DNA of 19,107 nucleotides from Candidatus Hydrogenedens terephthalaticus JGI OTU-1 (GCA_000493945.1 AWNW01000052.1:1-19107), one strand, 5' to 3'. Numbered from the stretch's first letter, positions 1-6,813 are shown. Notes: a model not told the origin generated them from the sequence alone. Numbers and translations are program-made.

Positions 1-70
1 ATTGCGATTTGCTATTCGCGAAGGTGGACGGACCGTAGGTGCGGGTGTCGTCAGTAAAATTATAGAGTAA
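1..70 (+). CDS. tuf: Elongation factor Tu, C-terminal end (partial)
   Basis: Only the last 22 codons are visible, reading from base 2 to the TAA at 68-70. They encode the tail LRFAIREGGRTVGAGVV followed by SKIIE, which is the highly conserved end of EF-Tu domain 3. EF-Tu is the GTPase that delivers aminoacyl-tRNA to the ribosomal A site. EF-G does not end this way, so fusA is excluded. The gene lies 24 nt upstream of rpsJ with no terminator between them, the classical str-to-S10 junction in which tuf ends the str operon. The GTPase domain lies outside the window. Confidence 0.95.
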   Translation, partial: LRFAIREGGRTVGAGVVSKIIE

Positions 71-94
71 TTACGCTGTTAAAGGAGAGATAAA

Positions 95-400
95 GTGAGC
101 ATTCGGTTAAGAATTAAGTTAAAGGCATACGACCACAGACTGTTAGACCAGTCTGCAAAGGCGATTGTGATTGTTGCGAAGAAGACAGGCGCCGCTGTTC
201 GTGGTCCTGTGCCTTTACCGATGGAAATGCATAAATACACGGTAAATCGCAGTCCGCATGTGGATAAAAAGTCAAGAGAACAGTTTGAAATGCGTGTTCA
301 CAAAAGACTTATAGACATAATTAATCCGGGACAAGCCACAGTAGAAGAACTTACTAAACTGGCTTTACCGCCCGGTGTAGATGTGGAAGTTAAACAGTAA
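95..400 (+). CDS. rpsJ: Small ribosomal subunit protein S10
   Basis: S10 is a protein of the 30S head that also serves as the NusE transcription antitermination factor. The 101-residue product is close to the usual length of about 102-103. It shows the family hallmarks: the N-terminal IRLRIKLKAYDHRLLD strand/helix, the GPVPLP loop near residues 37-42 and the HVDKKSREQFEMR segment near 55-67. The start is GTG at 95, preceded by AAGGAG with good spacing. It follows tuf by only 24 nt, so there is no room for a long S10 leader like the one used by L4 autoregulation in E. coli. It is therefore probably transcribed from upstream with the str genes (inference). Confidence 0.97.
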   Translation: MSIRLRIKLKAYDHRLLDQSAKAIVIVAKKTGAAVRGPVPLPMEMHKYTVNRSPHVDKKSREQFEMRVHKRLIDIINPGQATVEELTKLALPPGVDVEVKQ

Positions 401-441
401 ATGAAAACTAATTAACGATTAATAGTAAGGATATCCCAAGA

Positions 442-1083
442 ATGGCAACGGGAATTCTGGGTAAAAAATTAGGAATGACACGAATATTTACGCAGGACGG
501 ACAATGGATAGATGTAACCCTTGTCCAAGCAGGTCCCTGTGTGGTCATTCAAAGAAAAACAGAAAAAAAAGATGGTTATGAAGCCGTTCAGGTCGGTTTT
601 GATGATATAAAACCGAAACGATGCACCAAACCTTTGAAAGGACATTTCGAGAAGGCAGGTGTTCCACCGAAACGCTTCTTAAAAGAATTTCGTGTGGAGA
701 CGGACAATCCTCTGAAACCCGGTGACGAAATAAAATTAGATATTTTCAAAATCGGCGATCGGGTAGATATTTCTGGAAAGTCCAAAGGAAGAGGTTTTGC
801 CGGCGTCGTGAAACGGTACGGATACAGCGGTGGTCCGGGAACTCATGGTTCCAATTTCCACCGTCGGCCGGGTTCCATAGGACAAAGTGCCTATCCGGCG
901 GAAGTATATAAAGGGAAAGGGCTTCCGGGACACATGGGGAATGTCCGTGTGACCGTTCAGAATCTGGAAGTCGTAGATGTTGTCCCTGAAAAGAATTTAT
1001 TAGTTATTCGTGGTTCTATCCCCGGTGCCAATGGGGGTTTGGTTGAAATAAAGCACACAGTAAAAATAAAAAGGAATGCATAA
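442..1083 (+). CDS. rplC: Large ribosomal subunit protein L3
   Basis: L3 is an early-assembly 50S protein whose central loop reaches towards the peptidyl-transferase centre. The product has 213 residues, a usual length. It begins with the family signature GILGKKLGMTRIF (residues 4-16). The extended loop near residues 114-168 contains KGRGFAG, the THGSNFHRRPGSIGQ stretch and PGHMGN. The glutamine in GSIGQ (Q148) matches the residue that PrmB methylates in E. coli L3; whether it is modified here is not visible. The ATG at 442 follows an AAGG-type ribosome binding site. The gap from rpsJ is 41 nt and rplD starts 3 nt downstream, so the two are probably translationally coupled. Confidence 0.97.
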   Translation: MATGILGKKLGMTRIFTQDGQWIDVTLVQAGPCVVIQRKTEKKDGYEAVQVGFDDIKPKRCTKPLKGHFEKAGVPPKRFLKEFRVETDNPLKPGDEIKLDIFKIGDRVDISGKSKGRGFAGVVKRYGYSGGPGTHGSNFHRRPGSIGQSAYPAEVYKGKGLPGHMGNVRVTVQNLEVVDVVPEKNLLVIRGSIPGANGGLVEIKHTVKIKRNA

Positions 1084-1086
1084 ACC

Positions 1087-1713
1087 ATGGCTGTAATACC
1101 GGTCATTGATACACAAGGAAAATTACAGTGTGAACGGGAAGTAAAGTCAGAAGTATTTGATGCCCCGATTCGTGAGACCTTAGTTCATGAAGTAATACGG
1201 GCATTACGCAGTTCCCTTCATACAGGACAGCATAAGACGAAAAATCGTGGAGAAGTGAGCGGAGGCGGTAAAAAACCTTATCGCCAGAAAGGAACGGGAA
1301 ATGCCCGTCACGGAAGTACCCGTGAACCACAAATGCGTGGTGGGGGTATTATCTTTGGACCTCGTCCCCGCGATTATCGTATTGATGTCCCCGTTAAGAT
1401 GAAACGATTAGCATTGTCCAGCACATTAAGCGACCGCCTGAGAAATCAAAGGCTTTTCGGACTTGCGGGATTAAAAATAGAACAGGTTAAAACAAAAGTC
1501 GTTGCAGACATTTTAGCCAAAATACATCCCGAAGGGAAGAAAACGCTTATTATAACGCAATCTATAGATGATAACCTTCTGCTTTCTGCTCGCAACATAC
1601 CCAATGTAGAAGTGAGAACTGCAGGAGATGTTAATGCCTATGATGTGTTATGGGCACATAAAATATTTATTCAGGAAGAAGCCATTCCTTCGTTGGAGGA
1701 AAGATTATCATGA
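1087..1713 (+). CDS. rplD: Large ribosomal subunit protein L4
   Basis: L4 lines the 50S exit tunnel and in E. coli also represses the S10 operon. The 208-residue protein has the typical basic tunnel loop at about residues 46-95. It includes GQHKTKNRGEVSGGGKKPYR, the QKGTGNARHGS element and the RGGGIIFGPRPRDY segment, followed by an alpha/beta globular domain. Start ATG 1087 lies 3 nt after the rplC stop, and the last 4 nt overlap the rplW start (ATGA at 1710-1713), so all three are tightly coupled. The usual operon leader target of L4 is not evident upstream of rpsJ, so L4-type autoregulation cannot be supported from this window. Confidence 0.97.
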   Translation: MAVIPVIDTQGKLQCEREVKSEVFDAPIRETLVHEVIRALRSSLHTGQHKTKNRGEVSGGGKKPYRQKGTGNARHGSTREPQMRGGGIIFGPRPRDYRIDVPVKMKRLALSSTLSDRLRNQRLFGLAGLKIEQVKTKVVADILAKIHPEGKKTLIITQSIDDNLLLSARNIPNVEVRTAGDVNAYDVLWAHKIFIQEEAIPSLEERLS

Positions 1714-2003
1714 GTTACGAAGTATATCATATCATTAAAAAACCGATTATAACTGAAGAATCACAAATACAGACAGCAAAAGCCAACCAATATACTTTTC
1801 AGGTTGCGTCGAATGCCAACAAAATTCAGATTAAAAAAGCAGTGGAAGCCATGTTTCCAGGTGTCCATGTAGTTAGTGTGAACACCATGAACTATAAAGG
1901 TAAAACACGAAGAAATTTTAGAACCCGTCAGTTAGGGAAAAAAGCCGATTGGAAAAAAGCCATCGTGACCCTTCGGGCGGGCGAAAAAATTGAACTCGTT
2001 TAG
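1710..2003 (+). CDS. rplW: Large ribosomal subunit protein L23
   Basis: L23 sits at the tunnel exit and is the docking site for trigger factor and SRP. The 97-residue product is of normal length. It starts with the recognisable IIKKPIITEES motif (residues 8-18), then the FQVASNANKIQIKKAVEAMF helix region and the basic loop GKTRR near residue 65. A glutamate within the conserved trigger-factor contact region (VEAMF, near residues 46-50) is retained. The start overlaps the rplD stop by 4 nt (ATGA), indicating translational coupling. rplB follows after 12 nt. Nothing unusual is seen. Confidence 0.96.
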   Translation: MSYEVYHIIKKPIITEESQIQTAKANQYTFQVASNANKIQIKKAVEAMFPGVHVVSVNTMNYKGKTRRNFRTRQLGKKADWKKAIVTLRAGEKIELV

Positions 2004-2015
2004 GAGTTATAAACA

Positions 2016-2837
2016 ATGCCGGTAAAGAGATTTAAACCTTATACACCGTCTCGCAGACACATGACGGTGGCAGATTTTTCAACTCTGACGAAAAAAGAGC
2101 CGGAAAAGAGTTTGGTCATTTCGTTCAAACAGAAAGCTGGACGAAATAATTTAGGGCGTATCACAGTCCGCAGGCGCGGAGGTGGACATAAACGGCTTTA
2201 CAGAGTTATTGATTTCCGTCGTGATAAAGATGGTATTCCGGGTAAAGTAACTGCGATTGAATATGATCCTATGCGTTCTGCAAACATCGCTCTTATTACT
2301 TATGTAGATGGGGAAAAGAGATATATTCTGGCTCCTCAAGGTTTGAGTGTTGGACAGACGATAATGAGTGGCGAGAATGTTGATTTTGAAGTAGGGAATT
2401 GCCTTCCTCTCATAAAAATCCCGTTAGGAACTATGGTCCACAATGTGGAACTTACTCCGGGCAAAGGCGGACAATTAGCCCGCTCCGCAGGAAACAGTTG
2501 CCAGATACTCGCAAAAGAGGGAAGGTTTGTTGTGTTGCGTATGCCCTCCGGCGAGATGAGGAAAGTTTTAAGTAATTGTCGGGCAACTATCGGAGTGGTC
2601 GGGAACGAAGAACATATTAATATTAGTCTGGGTAAAGCAGGTCGTACCCGCTGGTTAAGTCGCCGACCCAAGGTCCGCGGAGAAGTAATGAACCCTGTAG
2701 ACCATCCGTTGGGTGGACGGACTCGCGGTGGTAGACATCCCGTAACTCCATGGGGAAAACCGACGAAAGGATATAAGACCCGCAAGAAAAATCATCGGAC
2801 AAATCAATATATATTAAGAAGAAGAAACGAGAAATAA
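2016..2837 (+). CDS. rplB: Large ribosomal subunit protein L2
   Basis: L2 is one of the most conserved 50S proteins, needed for subunit association, tRNA binding and peptidyl transfer. The 273 residues match E. coli L2 exactly in length. Seen in order: the N-terminal KRFKPYTPSRRH, the NNLGRITVRRRGGGHKR segment (45-60), the OB/SH3 core with RYILAPQGL and GGQLARSAG (151-159), and the C-terminal MNPVDHP and HPVTPWGK motifs. The histidine corresponding to E. coli His229 is present (H230). The next histidine of the near-universal DHPHGGG motif is replaced by leucine (L232), and the following glycine/glutamate loop is two residues shorter (DHPLGGRTRGGRHP). This departure is listed as a finding. The gene lies 12 nt after rplW. 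Confidence 0.97.
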   Translation: MPVKRFKPYTPSRRHMTVADFSTLTKKEPEKSLVISFKQKAGRNNLGRITVRRRGGGHKRLYRVIDFRRDKDGIPGKVTAIEYDPMRSANIALITYVDGEKRYILAPQGLSVGQTIMSGENVDFEVGNCLPLIKIPLGTMVHNVELTPGKGGQLARSAGNSCQILAKEGRFVVLRMPSGEMRKVLSNCRATIGVVGNEEHINISLGKAGRTRWLSRRPKVRGEVMNPVDHPLGGRTRGGRHPVTPWGKPTKGYKTRKKNHRTNQYILRRRNEK

Positions 2838-2851
2838 GTAGGAGATAAAAA

Positions 2852-3121
2852 GTGCCTCGTTCACTAAAAAAAGGATATTTCATTGACCAATCACTGCTGG
2901 ATAAAATACTGAAACAGCAGAGTACCGGAGACCGAAAGGTAATAAAGACCTGGTCGCGTCGTTCTACCGTTATTCCCGAAATGGTAGGCTTGACCATAGC
3001 GGTTCATAACGGCAAATCCTTCATCCCGGTGTTTGTAACTGAAAATATGGTTGGACATAAGTTAGGTGAATTTGCTCCAACCCGAGTTTTCCATGGACAT
3101 CCGGATAGTAAAAAGAAATAG
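2852..3121 (+). CDS. rpsS: Small ribosomal subunit protein S19
   Basis: S19 is a 30S head protein that forms inter-subunit bridges and contacts tRNA in the A site region. The 89-residue product has the family start PRSLKKGYFID, the central KTWSRRSTVIPEM motif (about residues 33-45) and the C-terminal GHKLGEFAPTR(V)FHGH segment (68-83). The start is GTG at 2852, preceded by TAGGAG 6-11 nt upstream. It lies between rplB (14 nt) and rplV (10 nt) in the standard S10 operon order. Confidence 0.97.
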   Translation: MPRSLKKGYFIDQSLLDKILKQQSTGDRKVIKTWSRRSTVIPEMVGLTIAVHNGKSFIPVFVTENMVGHKLGEFAPTRVFHGHPDSKKK

Positions 3122-3131
3122 GAGTTAAACT

Positions 3132-3512
3132 ATGATTTTTGCAGAAGCCCATTTAAGACATTTGCAAATAGCACCTCGCAAAGTGCGATTGGTAGTTGAT
3201 TTGATACGCGGACGCAAAGTTGCCGAAGCGAGGGATATCCTAACCTTTACATTAAAACGGTCAGGTGAACCTTTGCTTAAACTGTTGCAATCTGTTGTTG
3301 CCAATGCAGAAGAAAAAGCGAGGCAGAAAAAAGTGCGAATAGATACAGATGAGATGCAGATTACGGAAATTCGGGTAGACCCCGGAAGAATAGTCCGTTC
3401 TTATCAATCTGCACCCCGGGGACGAGCCGTCCGTATTCGTCATCGTCATTCACATATACATATTGTCATCGCAGGCGAAGAAAGAAAACCAACACCCGCA
3501 AAGAAAAAATAA
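3132..3512 (+). CDS. rplV: Large ribosomal subunit protein L22
   Basis: L22 lines the exit tunnel with a long beta-hairpin and is a macrolide-resistance site. The 126-residue product is somewhat longer than the E. coli 110 residues, mainly through a lysine-rich C-terminal tail (ERKPTPAKKK). The family features are the N-terminal HLRHLQIAPRKVRLVVDLIRG segment (residues 7-27), the LLKLLQSVVANAEE helix, and the hairpin around RIVRSYQSAPRGRAVRIRHRHSH (about 87-109). The ATG at 3132 is preceded by TAGGAG. Spacing to rpsC is 12 nt. Confidence 0.96.
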   Translation: MIFAEAHLRHLQIAPRKVRLVVDLIRGRKVAEARDILTFTLKRSGEPLLKLLQSVVANAEEKARQKKVRIDTDEMQITEIRVDPGRIVRSYQSAPRGRAVRIRHRHSHIHIVIAGEERKPTPAKKK

Positions 3513-3524
3513 AAGGAGATACGC

Positions 3525-4268
3525 GTGGGACAGAAAGTTCATCCATTTGGCTTCCGTTTAGGAGTTATTGAAAAATGGTCTTCTATCTGGTATAACGAAA
3601 AAGAATATACATCCTTATTTCATGAAGACCTGAAAATCCGTGAATATCTGAAAAAGCGATTGTTCGCCGCAGGTATAGCCCGTATTGATGTAGAACGAGC
3701 CGGAAAAAGAATAAAAATTTATGTTTATACCGCAAGACCGGGCCTTGTCATTGGTCAAAAAGGTATCGAATTAGAAAAAATAAAGACCGAAGTAGAAATT
3801 CTATGTCCCGGGAAAATCGTTAATTTACAGATTATCGAAGTAAAATTACCGGAACTGAATGCCCAATTGGTAGCAGAGAATATCGCCCTTCAAATAGAAA
3901 AACGAGCCTCTTTCCGCCGTGCTATGAAACGAGCCGTCGAAAATGCACTGCGGGCAGGAGCCAAAGGTATCCGTATTCGTGTTGCCGGCAGATTAAACGG
4001 GTCTGAAATTGCCCGTGCTGAGCAAACCCACGAAGGTAGCGTTCCTCTGCATACTTTAAGGGCATGGGTTGATTATGGTGTTGCAACCAGTTTTACAACT
4101 TATGGAACCATTGGTGTAAAAGTATGGATATATTTAGGGGATATTGAACATAAAAAATTTGTATCGGGTGTAGCAGGTGTTGAGACAGTCCGAATGACCC
4201 CTTCCCGTGGCGAGCGTTCGGGAAGACCTGCTCGAAAAGCACCCCAAAATAAACAAACGAATGGTTGA
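3525..4268 (+). CDS. rpsC: Small ribosomal subunit protein S3
   Basis: S3 is part of the mRNA entry channel and helicase of the 30S subunit. The 247-residue protein starts with GQKVHPFGFRLGV, the standard S3 N-terminus. It carries a KH type II domain whose GXXG loop is GQKG (residues 77-80, within RPGLVIGQKG). The C-terminal domain contains KGIRIRVAGRLNGSEIARAE, the usual S3 signature, then a basic tail rich in Arg/Lys/Gln of about 20 residues. The start is GTG at 3525, with AAAGGAG nearby upstream. It lies 12 nt after rplV and 12 nt before rplP. Confidence 0.97.
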   Translation: MGQKVHPFGFRLGVIEKWSSIWYNEKEYTSLFHEDLKIREYLKKRLFAAGIARIDVERAGKRIKIYVYTARPGLVIGQKGIELEKIKTEVEILCPGKIVNLQIIEVKLPELNAQLVAENIALQIEKRASFRRAMKRAVENALRAGAKGIRIRVAGRLNGSEIARAEQTHEGSVPLHTLRAWVDYGVATSFTTYGTIGVKVWIYLGDIEHKKFVSGVAGVETVRMTPSRGERSGRPARKAPQNKQTNG

Positions 4269-4280
4269 GGAGTATAGAAC

Positions 4281-4688
4281 ATGTTATCTCCACGCAGAAC
4301 GAAATACAGAAAACAGCAACGCGGAAGAAGACGCGGTGTTTCTAAAGGTGCCACAGAAGTTAATTTTGGTGAATATGGACTTAAAGCCTTAGAAACCGCA
4401 TGGATTACCGCACGACAGATAGAAGCGGCGCGTATTGCGATTACCCGACATCTAAAACGCGGAGGAAAAATCTTCGTTCGCGTTTTTCCGGATAAACCCA
4501 TTTCCAAAAAGCCGGCAGAAACCCGTATGGGTAAAGGAAAAGGTGCACCCGAGGAATGGGTCGCGGTGGTGAAAAGAGGCCGTATCCTTTTCGAAGTAGA
4601 AGGTGTAGAACAAAGTTTAGCAGAAGAAGCGTTTCGTTTGGCGGGACATAAATTGCCCATTAAAACAACATTGATAAAACGAAGTTAA
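4281..4688 (+). CDS. rplP: Large ribosomal subunit protein L16
   Basis: L16 sits at the base of the central protuberance near the A-site tRNA and is needed for peptidyl transfer and late 50S assembly. The 135-residue protein is of normal length. The N-terminus MLSPRRTKYRKQQRGR and the GRRRGVSKG loop are typical. GLKALETAWITARQIEAAR and the RMGKGKGAPEEW motif (about 86-97) are the L16 signatures. In E. coli an arginine in this last motif is hydroxylated; that arginine is present, but its modification cannot be seen. The ATG at 4281 follows GAGGAG. rpmC comes 17-23 nt downstream, depending on its start. Confidence 0.97.
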   Translation: MLSPRRTKYRKQQRGRRRGVSKGATEVNFGEYGLKALETAWITARQIEAARIAITRHLKRGGKIFVRVFPDKPISKKPAETRMGKGKGAPEEWVAVVKRGRILFEVEGVEQSLAEEAFRLAGHKLPIKTTLIKRS

Positions 4689-4695
4689 TCGTTAT

Positions 4696-4702
4696 AAGAG
4701 GA
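4696..4702 (+). promoter_or_regulatory. Ribosome binding site that decides the rpmC start
   Basis: AAGAGGA here lies 9 nt before the ATG at 4712 but only 3 nt before the in-frame ATG at 4706. The spacing favours 4712, which also aligns with the usual L29 N-terminus. Confidence 0.6.
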
Positions 4703-4711
4703 TGAATGAAA

Positions 4712-4936
4712 ATGCAGGCGAAGGATTTACGCGATAAAACTAATGAGGAATTGATAGCACTCCTCGAAGAACGGAAAAAAGAATTAATCAATTTTCGACT
4801 GAAATTAGTAACAGGCGTGGTTGATAATGTTCGGGCGGGTCGTCTTGCCCGTAAAGATATTGCACGGATAAAGACGATTCTGAGAGAACGCGAATTATCG
4901 GAACAAGGTAGAAAAGAAAGTAAAAAGAAAAAGTAG
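4712..4936 (+). CDS. rpmC: Large ribosomal subunit protein L29
   Basis: L29 is a small two-helix 50S protein at the tunnel exit next to L23. The product of about 74 residues (76 if the ATG at 4706 is used) shows the hallmark MQAKDLRDKTNEELIALLEE, then FRLKLVTGVVDNVRAGRLAR, the conserved region preceding the second helix (ARIKTILRERE). The last dozen residues are lysine-rich (KESKKKK). I prefer the ATG at 4712, because the ribosome binding site AAGAGGA is well spaced from it and the N-terminus then matches MKAKELR-type starts. rpsQ follows. Confidence 0.94.
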   Translation: MQAKDLRDKTNEELIALLEERKKELINFRLKLVTGVVDNVRAGRLARKDIARIKTILRERELSEQGRKESKKKK

Positions 4937-4955
4937 AACCATCTAAATGGAGAAT

Positions 4956-4960
4956 CAGGA
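4956..4960 (+). promoter_or_regulatory. Ribosome binding site that supports the shorter rpsQ start
   Basis: CAGGA lies 10 nt upstream of the ATG at 4971. The in-frame ATG at 4947 has no purine-rich binding site before it (AACCATCTAA). This is weak but favours 4971. Confidence 0.4.
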
Positions 4961-4970
4961 ATTGCGAACT

Positions 4971-5327
4971 ATGAGTTCAGAAAATACAAAAACAACAGGA
5001 TTGAAAAAAGAACTCGTTGGAATTGTTACGAGTAACGCCATGAATAAGACGATTACAGTGAGCGTAGAACGGATAAAACATCATTCCCTTTACAAAAAAG
5101 GCGTCAAACGAACAAAAAAATATAAGGCACATGACGAAGAAAACAAAGCCAAAACAGGAGACCTTGTTCGTATTCGCGAGTGCCGCCCCTTAAGTAAAAC
5201 CAAACGCTGGAGATTGATAGAAATAATCCAATCTGCGGATGTTCTTAAGAAGAAAGGTATAGAGGAAACTTTACAGATAGATGAAACTAACGAACTTGTG
5301 AGTTCAGAACAACCAGCAGAGGAGTAA
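4971..5327 (+). CDS. rpsQ: Small ribosomal subunit protein S17, with C-terminal extension
   Basis: S17 is a primary 16S rRNA-binding protein (OB fold) of the 30S body. From the ATG at 4971 the product is 118 residues; an alternative ATG at 4947 would add eight. The OB core is clear: KKELVGIVTSNAMNKTITV, then the KYKAHDEEN motif and the RIRECRPLSKTKRW signature. E. coli S17 has only 84 residues; here about 30 extra residues follow the core (from about SADVLKKK to the end), acidic overall and ending EQPAEE. The stop at 5325-5327 lies 8 nt before rplN, within the AGAGGAG that serves rplN. The core is certain; the tail has no function I can name. Confidence 0.95.
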   Translation: MSSENTKTTGLKKELVGIVTSNAMNKTITVSVERIKHHSLYKKGVKRTKKYKAHDEENKAKTGDLVRIRECRPLSKTKRWRLIEIIQSADVLKKKGIEETLQIDETNELVSSEQPAEE

Positions 5328-5335
5328 AGATTCCA

Positions 5336-5704
5336 ATGATTCAGATATATTCAAGATTAAAAGTAGCCGATAATTCCGGTGCTCGAGTTATTCGGGTTAT
5401 CCAGGTAATGGGTAGTTCCAAGCGTCGTTATGCCGGCTTGGGAGATATTATAACTGCCAGTGTAAAAGAAGCCATTCCCAACTCCAATGTGAAGAAAGGG
5501 GATGTCGTAAAAGCGGTTGTTGTTCGTATGCGTCGTGATACACAACGCCCGGACGGAACAACCATCCGTTTCGATTCCAATGCAGCAGTGATACTTAACA
5601 ATCAAATGGAACCTCGGGGAACACGCATCTTCGGACCTGTTGCCCGTGAATTGCGGGAAAAAGGGTTCATGCGAATTGTTTCCTTAGCCCCGGAAGTATT
5701 ATAG
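5336..5704 (+). CDS. rplN: Large ribosomal subunit protein L14
   Basis: L14 binds 23S rRNA, contacts L19 and forms inter-subunit bridge B8. It is also the binding site of the silencing factor RsfS. The 122-residue product is exactly the usual length. It begins MIQIYSRLKVADNSGAR (the L14 start with IQ, ADNSGA), then contains GDIITASVKEAIPN, VKKGDVVKAVVVR and the C-terminal RIFGPVARELREKGF, all of them L14 signatures. The ATG at 5336 follows AGAGGAG at 5318-5324. This gene opens the spc cluster, which here follows rpsQ after 8 nt, so no separate spc promoter is visible. Confidence 0.97.
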   Translation: MIQIYSRLKVADNSGARVIRVIQVMGSSKRRYAGLGDIITASVKEAIPNSNVKKGDVVKAVVVRMRRDTQRPDGTTIRFDSNAAVILNNQMEPRGTRIFGPVARELREKGFMRIVSLAPEVL

Positions 5705-5707
5705 GAT

Positions 5708-5712
5708 GGAGG
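5708..5712 (+). promoter_or_regulatory. Ribosome binding site that decides the rplX start
   Basis: GGAGG lies 8 nt before the ATG at 5721. The in-frame ATG at 5706 overlaps this site and cannot use it. Confidence 0.75.
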
Positions 5713-5720
5713 TTAGTTTC

Positions 5721-6032
5721 ATGCATATTCGTAAGAAAGATACCGTAATAGTTATCCGCGGAGAATACAAAGGTAAAAAAGGCAGAGTATTAGAAGTTTA
5801 CCCTAAGAAACAAAAAATATTAGTGGAAGGGGTAAATATTGTAAAAAGACATACCAAACCTTCTGCACGAAATCAAGCAGGTGGTATTGTCCAGAAAGAA
5901 GCCCCTATTCATATTTCCAATGTAGCCCCCTGGTGCGAAGCTATTAATGCACCGTCAAAAATAAAAATGAAACGATTAGAAGATGGACGCCGTGTTCGTG
6001 TTTGGGAAGCAACCGGCGAAGCATTAGATTAA
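5721..6032 (+). CDS. rplX: Large ribosomal subunit protein L24
   Basis: L24 is an assembly-initiator protein of the 50S subunit with a KOW domain. From ATG 5721 the product is 103 residues, the usual length. It begins HIRKKDTVIVIRGEYKGKKG, which is the KOW motif (about residues 2-21), and has GVNIVKRHTKP and the downstream APIHISNVAPW segment. An upstream ATG at 5706 is part of the Shine-Dalgarno GGAGG (5708-5712), so it is rejected. The gap from rplN is 16 nt. The start of rplE follows 17 nt after the stop. Confidence 0.96.
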   Translation: MHIRKKDTVIVIRGEYKGKKGRVLEVYPKKQKILVEGVNIVKRHTKPSARNQAGGIVQKEAPIHISNVAPWCEAINAPSKIKMKRLEDGRRVRVWEATGEALD

Positions 6033-6034
6033 AG

Positions 6035-6040
6035 AAGGAG
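6035..6040 (+). promoter_or_regulatory. Ribosome binding site that decides the rplE start
   Basis: AAGGAG lies 9 nt before the GTG at 6050 and 3 nt after the rplX stop. A longer open frame running back into rplX lacks such a site. Confidence 0.75.
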
Positions 6041-6049
6041 AAAGAAGCC

Positions 6050-6595
6050 GTGGCTCCAAGGTTAAAAGAGAAATATTTTCAACAAATCATCCCCGAGGCG
6101 ATGAAAAAGTTTCAATACAAAAATATCATGCAGGTTCCGCGATTGGAAAAAATCGTTGTGAATATGGGTGTCGGAGACGCCACACAGGATGCACGACTTT
6201 TAGAAAATGCGTCTAATGAATTGGGTATTATCACAGGACAAAAACCTCAAATTCGTAAGGCGAGAAAGTCTGTATCTAACTTTAAGTTAAGAAAAGGTGT
6301 CAGTATTGGTTGTCGTGTAACCTTGCGTGGCGACCGTATGTATGAATTTATGGACAGACTTTTCAATGTGGCTATTCCCCGTATTCGTGACTTCCGTGGA
6401 GTGCCTACGAAATCTTTTGACCCCTTTGGTAACTATACATTAGGGTTAAAGGAACAAACTATTTTCCCGGAAATAAACATTGATAGTATCCAGCGTGTTC
6501 GTGGAATGAACATTACTTTCGTATTTAAAAATTCCACATCAGCAGATGCTAATCGTGAAATATTAAGAATGTTTGGAATGCCATTTACAACATAG
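6050..6595 (+). CDS. rplE: Large ribosomal subunit protein L5
   Basis: L5 binds 5S rRNA and sits in the central protuberance, touching the P-site tRNA. From GTG 6050 the product is 181 residues; E. coli L5 has 179. It starts APRLKEKYFQQIIPEAMKKF, followed by MQVPRLEKIVVNMGVGDA (the L5 signature), then the SNFKLRKGVSIGCRVTLRG loop (about 77-95) and the C-terminal FPEINID and GMNITFVF motifs (near 141-160). The open frame extends 5' to 6002 inside rplX, but only the GTG at 6050 has a proper ribosome binding site (AAGGAG, 9 nt spacing). rpsN follows at 11 nt. Confidence 0.96.
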   Translation: MAPRLKEKYFQQIIPEAMKKFQYKNIMQVPRLEKIVVNMGVGDATQDARLLENASNELGIITGQKPQIRKARKSVSNFKLRKGVSIGCRVTLRGDRMYEFMDRLFNVAIPRIRDFRGVPTKSFDPFGNYTLGLKEQTIFPEINIDSIQRVRGMNITFVFKNSTSADANREILRMFGMPFTT

Positions 6596-6606
6596 GAGTA
6601 ATTATT

Positions 6607-6792
6607 GTGGCTAAGAAATCTTTGATGATAAAAGCAAGCAGACCTCCCAAGTTCAAGGTTCGCAAATACAATCGCTGTAAGCGATGTGGAAGACCACGAG
6701 CCTTTATGCGTGATTTCCAGATTTGCAGAATTTGTTTCCGCACTTTGGCTTTGGAAGGTAAAATTCCCGGTGTAACTAAATCGAGTTGGTAA
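6607..6792 (+). CDS. rpsN: Small ribosomal subunit protein S14, zinc-binding type (type Z)
   Basis: S14 is a 30S head protein near the decoding site. The 61-residue product is the short, zinc-type paralogue. It has the four ligands C24, C27, C40 and C43 in two CxxC pairs (CKRC and CRIC) within the core segments NRCKRCGRPRAF and QICRICFRTLA. The N-terminus AKKSLMIKASRPPKF and the C-terminal PGVTKSSW are standard for this family. The start is GTG at 6607. This form depends on zinc, unlike the roughly 100-residue zinc-independent S14 of E. coli. No second S14 gene is visible in this window. Confidence 0.96.
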   Translation: MAKKSLMIKASRPPKFKVRKYNRCKRCGRPRAFMRDFQICRICFRTLALEGKIPGVTKSSW

Positions 6793-6813
6793 ATAAGGAA
6801 AAAGGTAAGAAAT

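Noticed and set aside
2336..2785. Minus-strand open frame of 149 codons opposite rplB
   Set aside because: Antisense to the conserved L2 gene with no domain recognised.
4100..4660. Minus-strand open frame of 186 codons opposite rpsC and rplP
   Set aside because: It lies wholly against two certain ribosomal genes, has no recognisable domain and crosses their junction. It is a shadow frame.
5706..5720. Longer start of rplX at the ATG at 5706
   Set aside because: This ATG overlaps the Shine-Dalgarno GGAGG that serves ATG 5721, and the shorter protein matches L24 length.
6002..6049. Longer rplE frame starting inside rplX
   Set aside because: It would overlap rplX by 31 nt and lacks a ribosome binding site; GTG 6050 has AAGGAG 9 nt upstream and gives a normal N-terminus.
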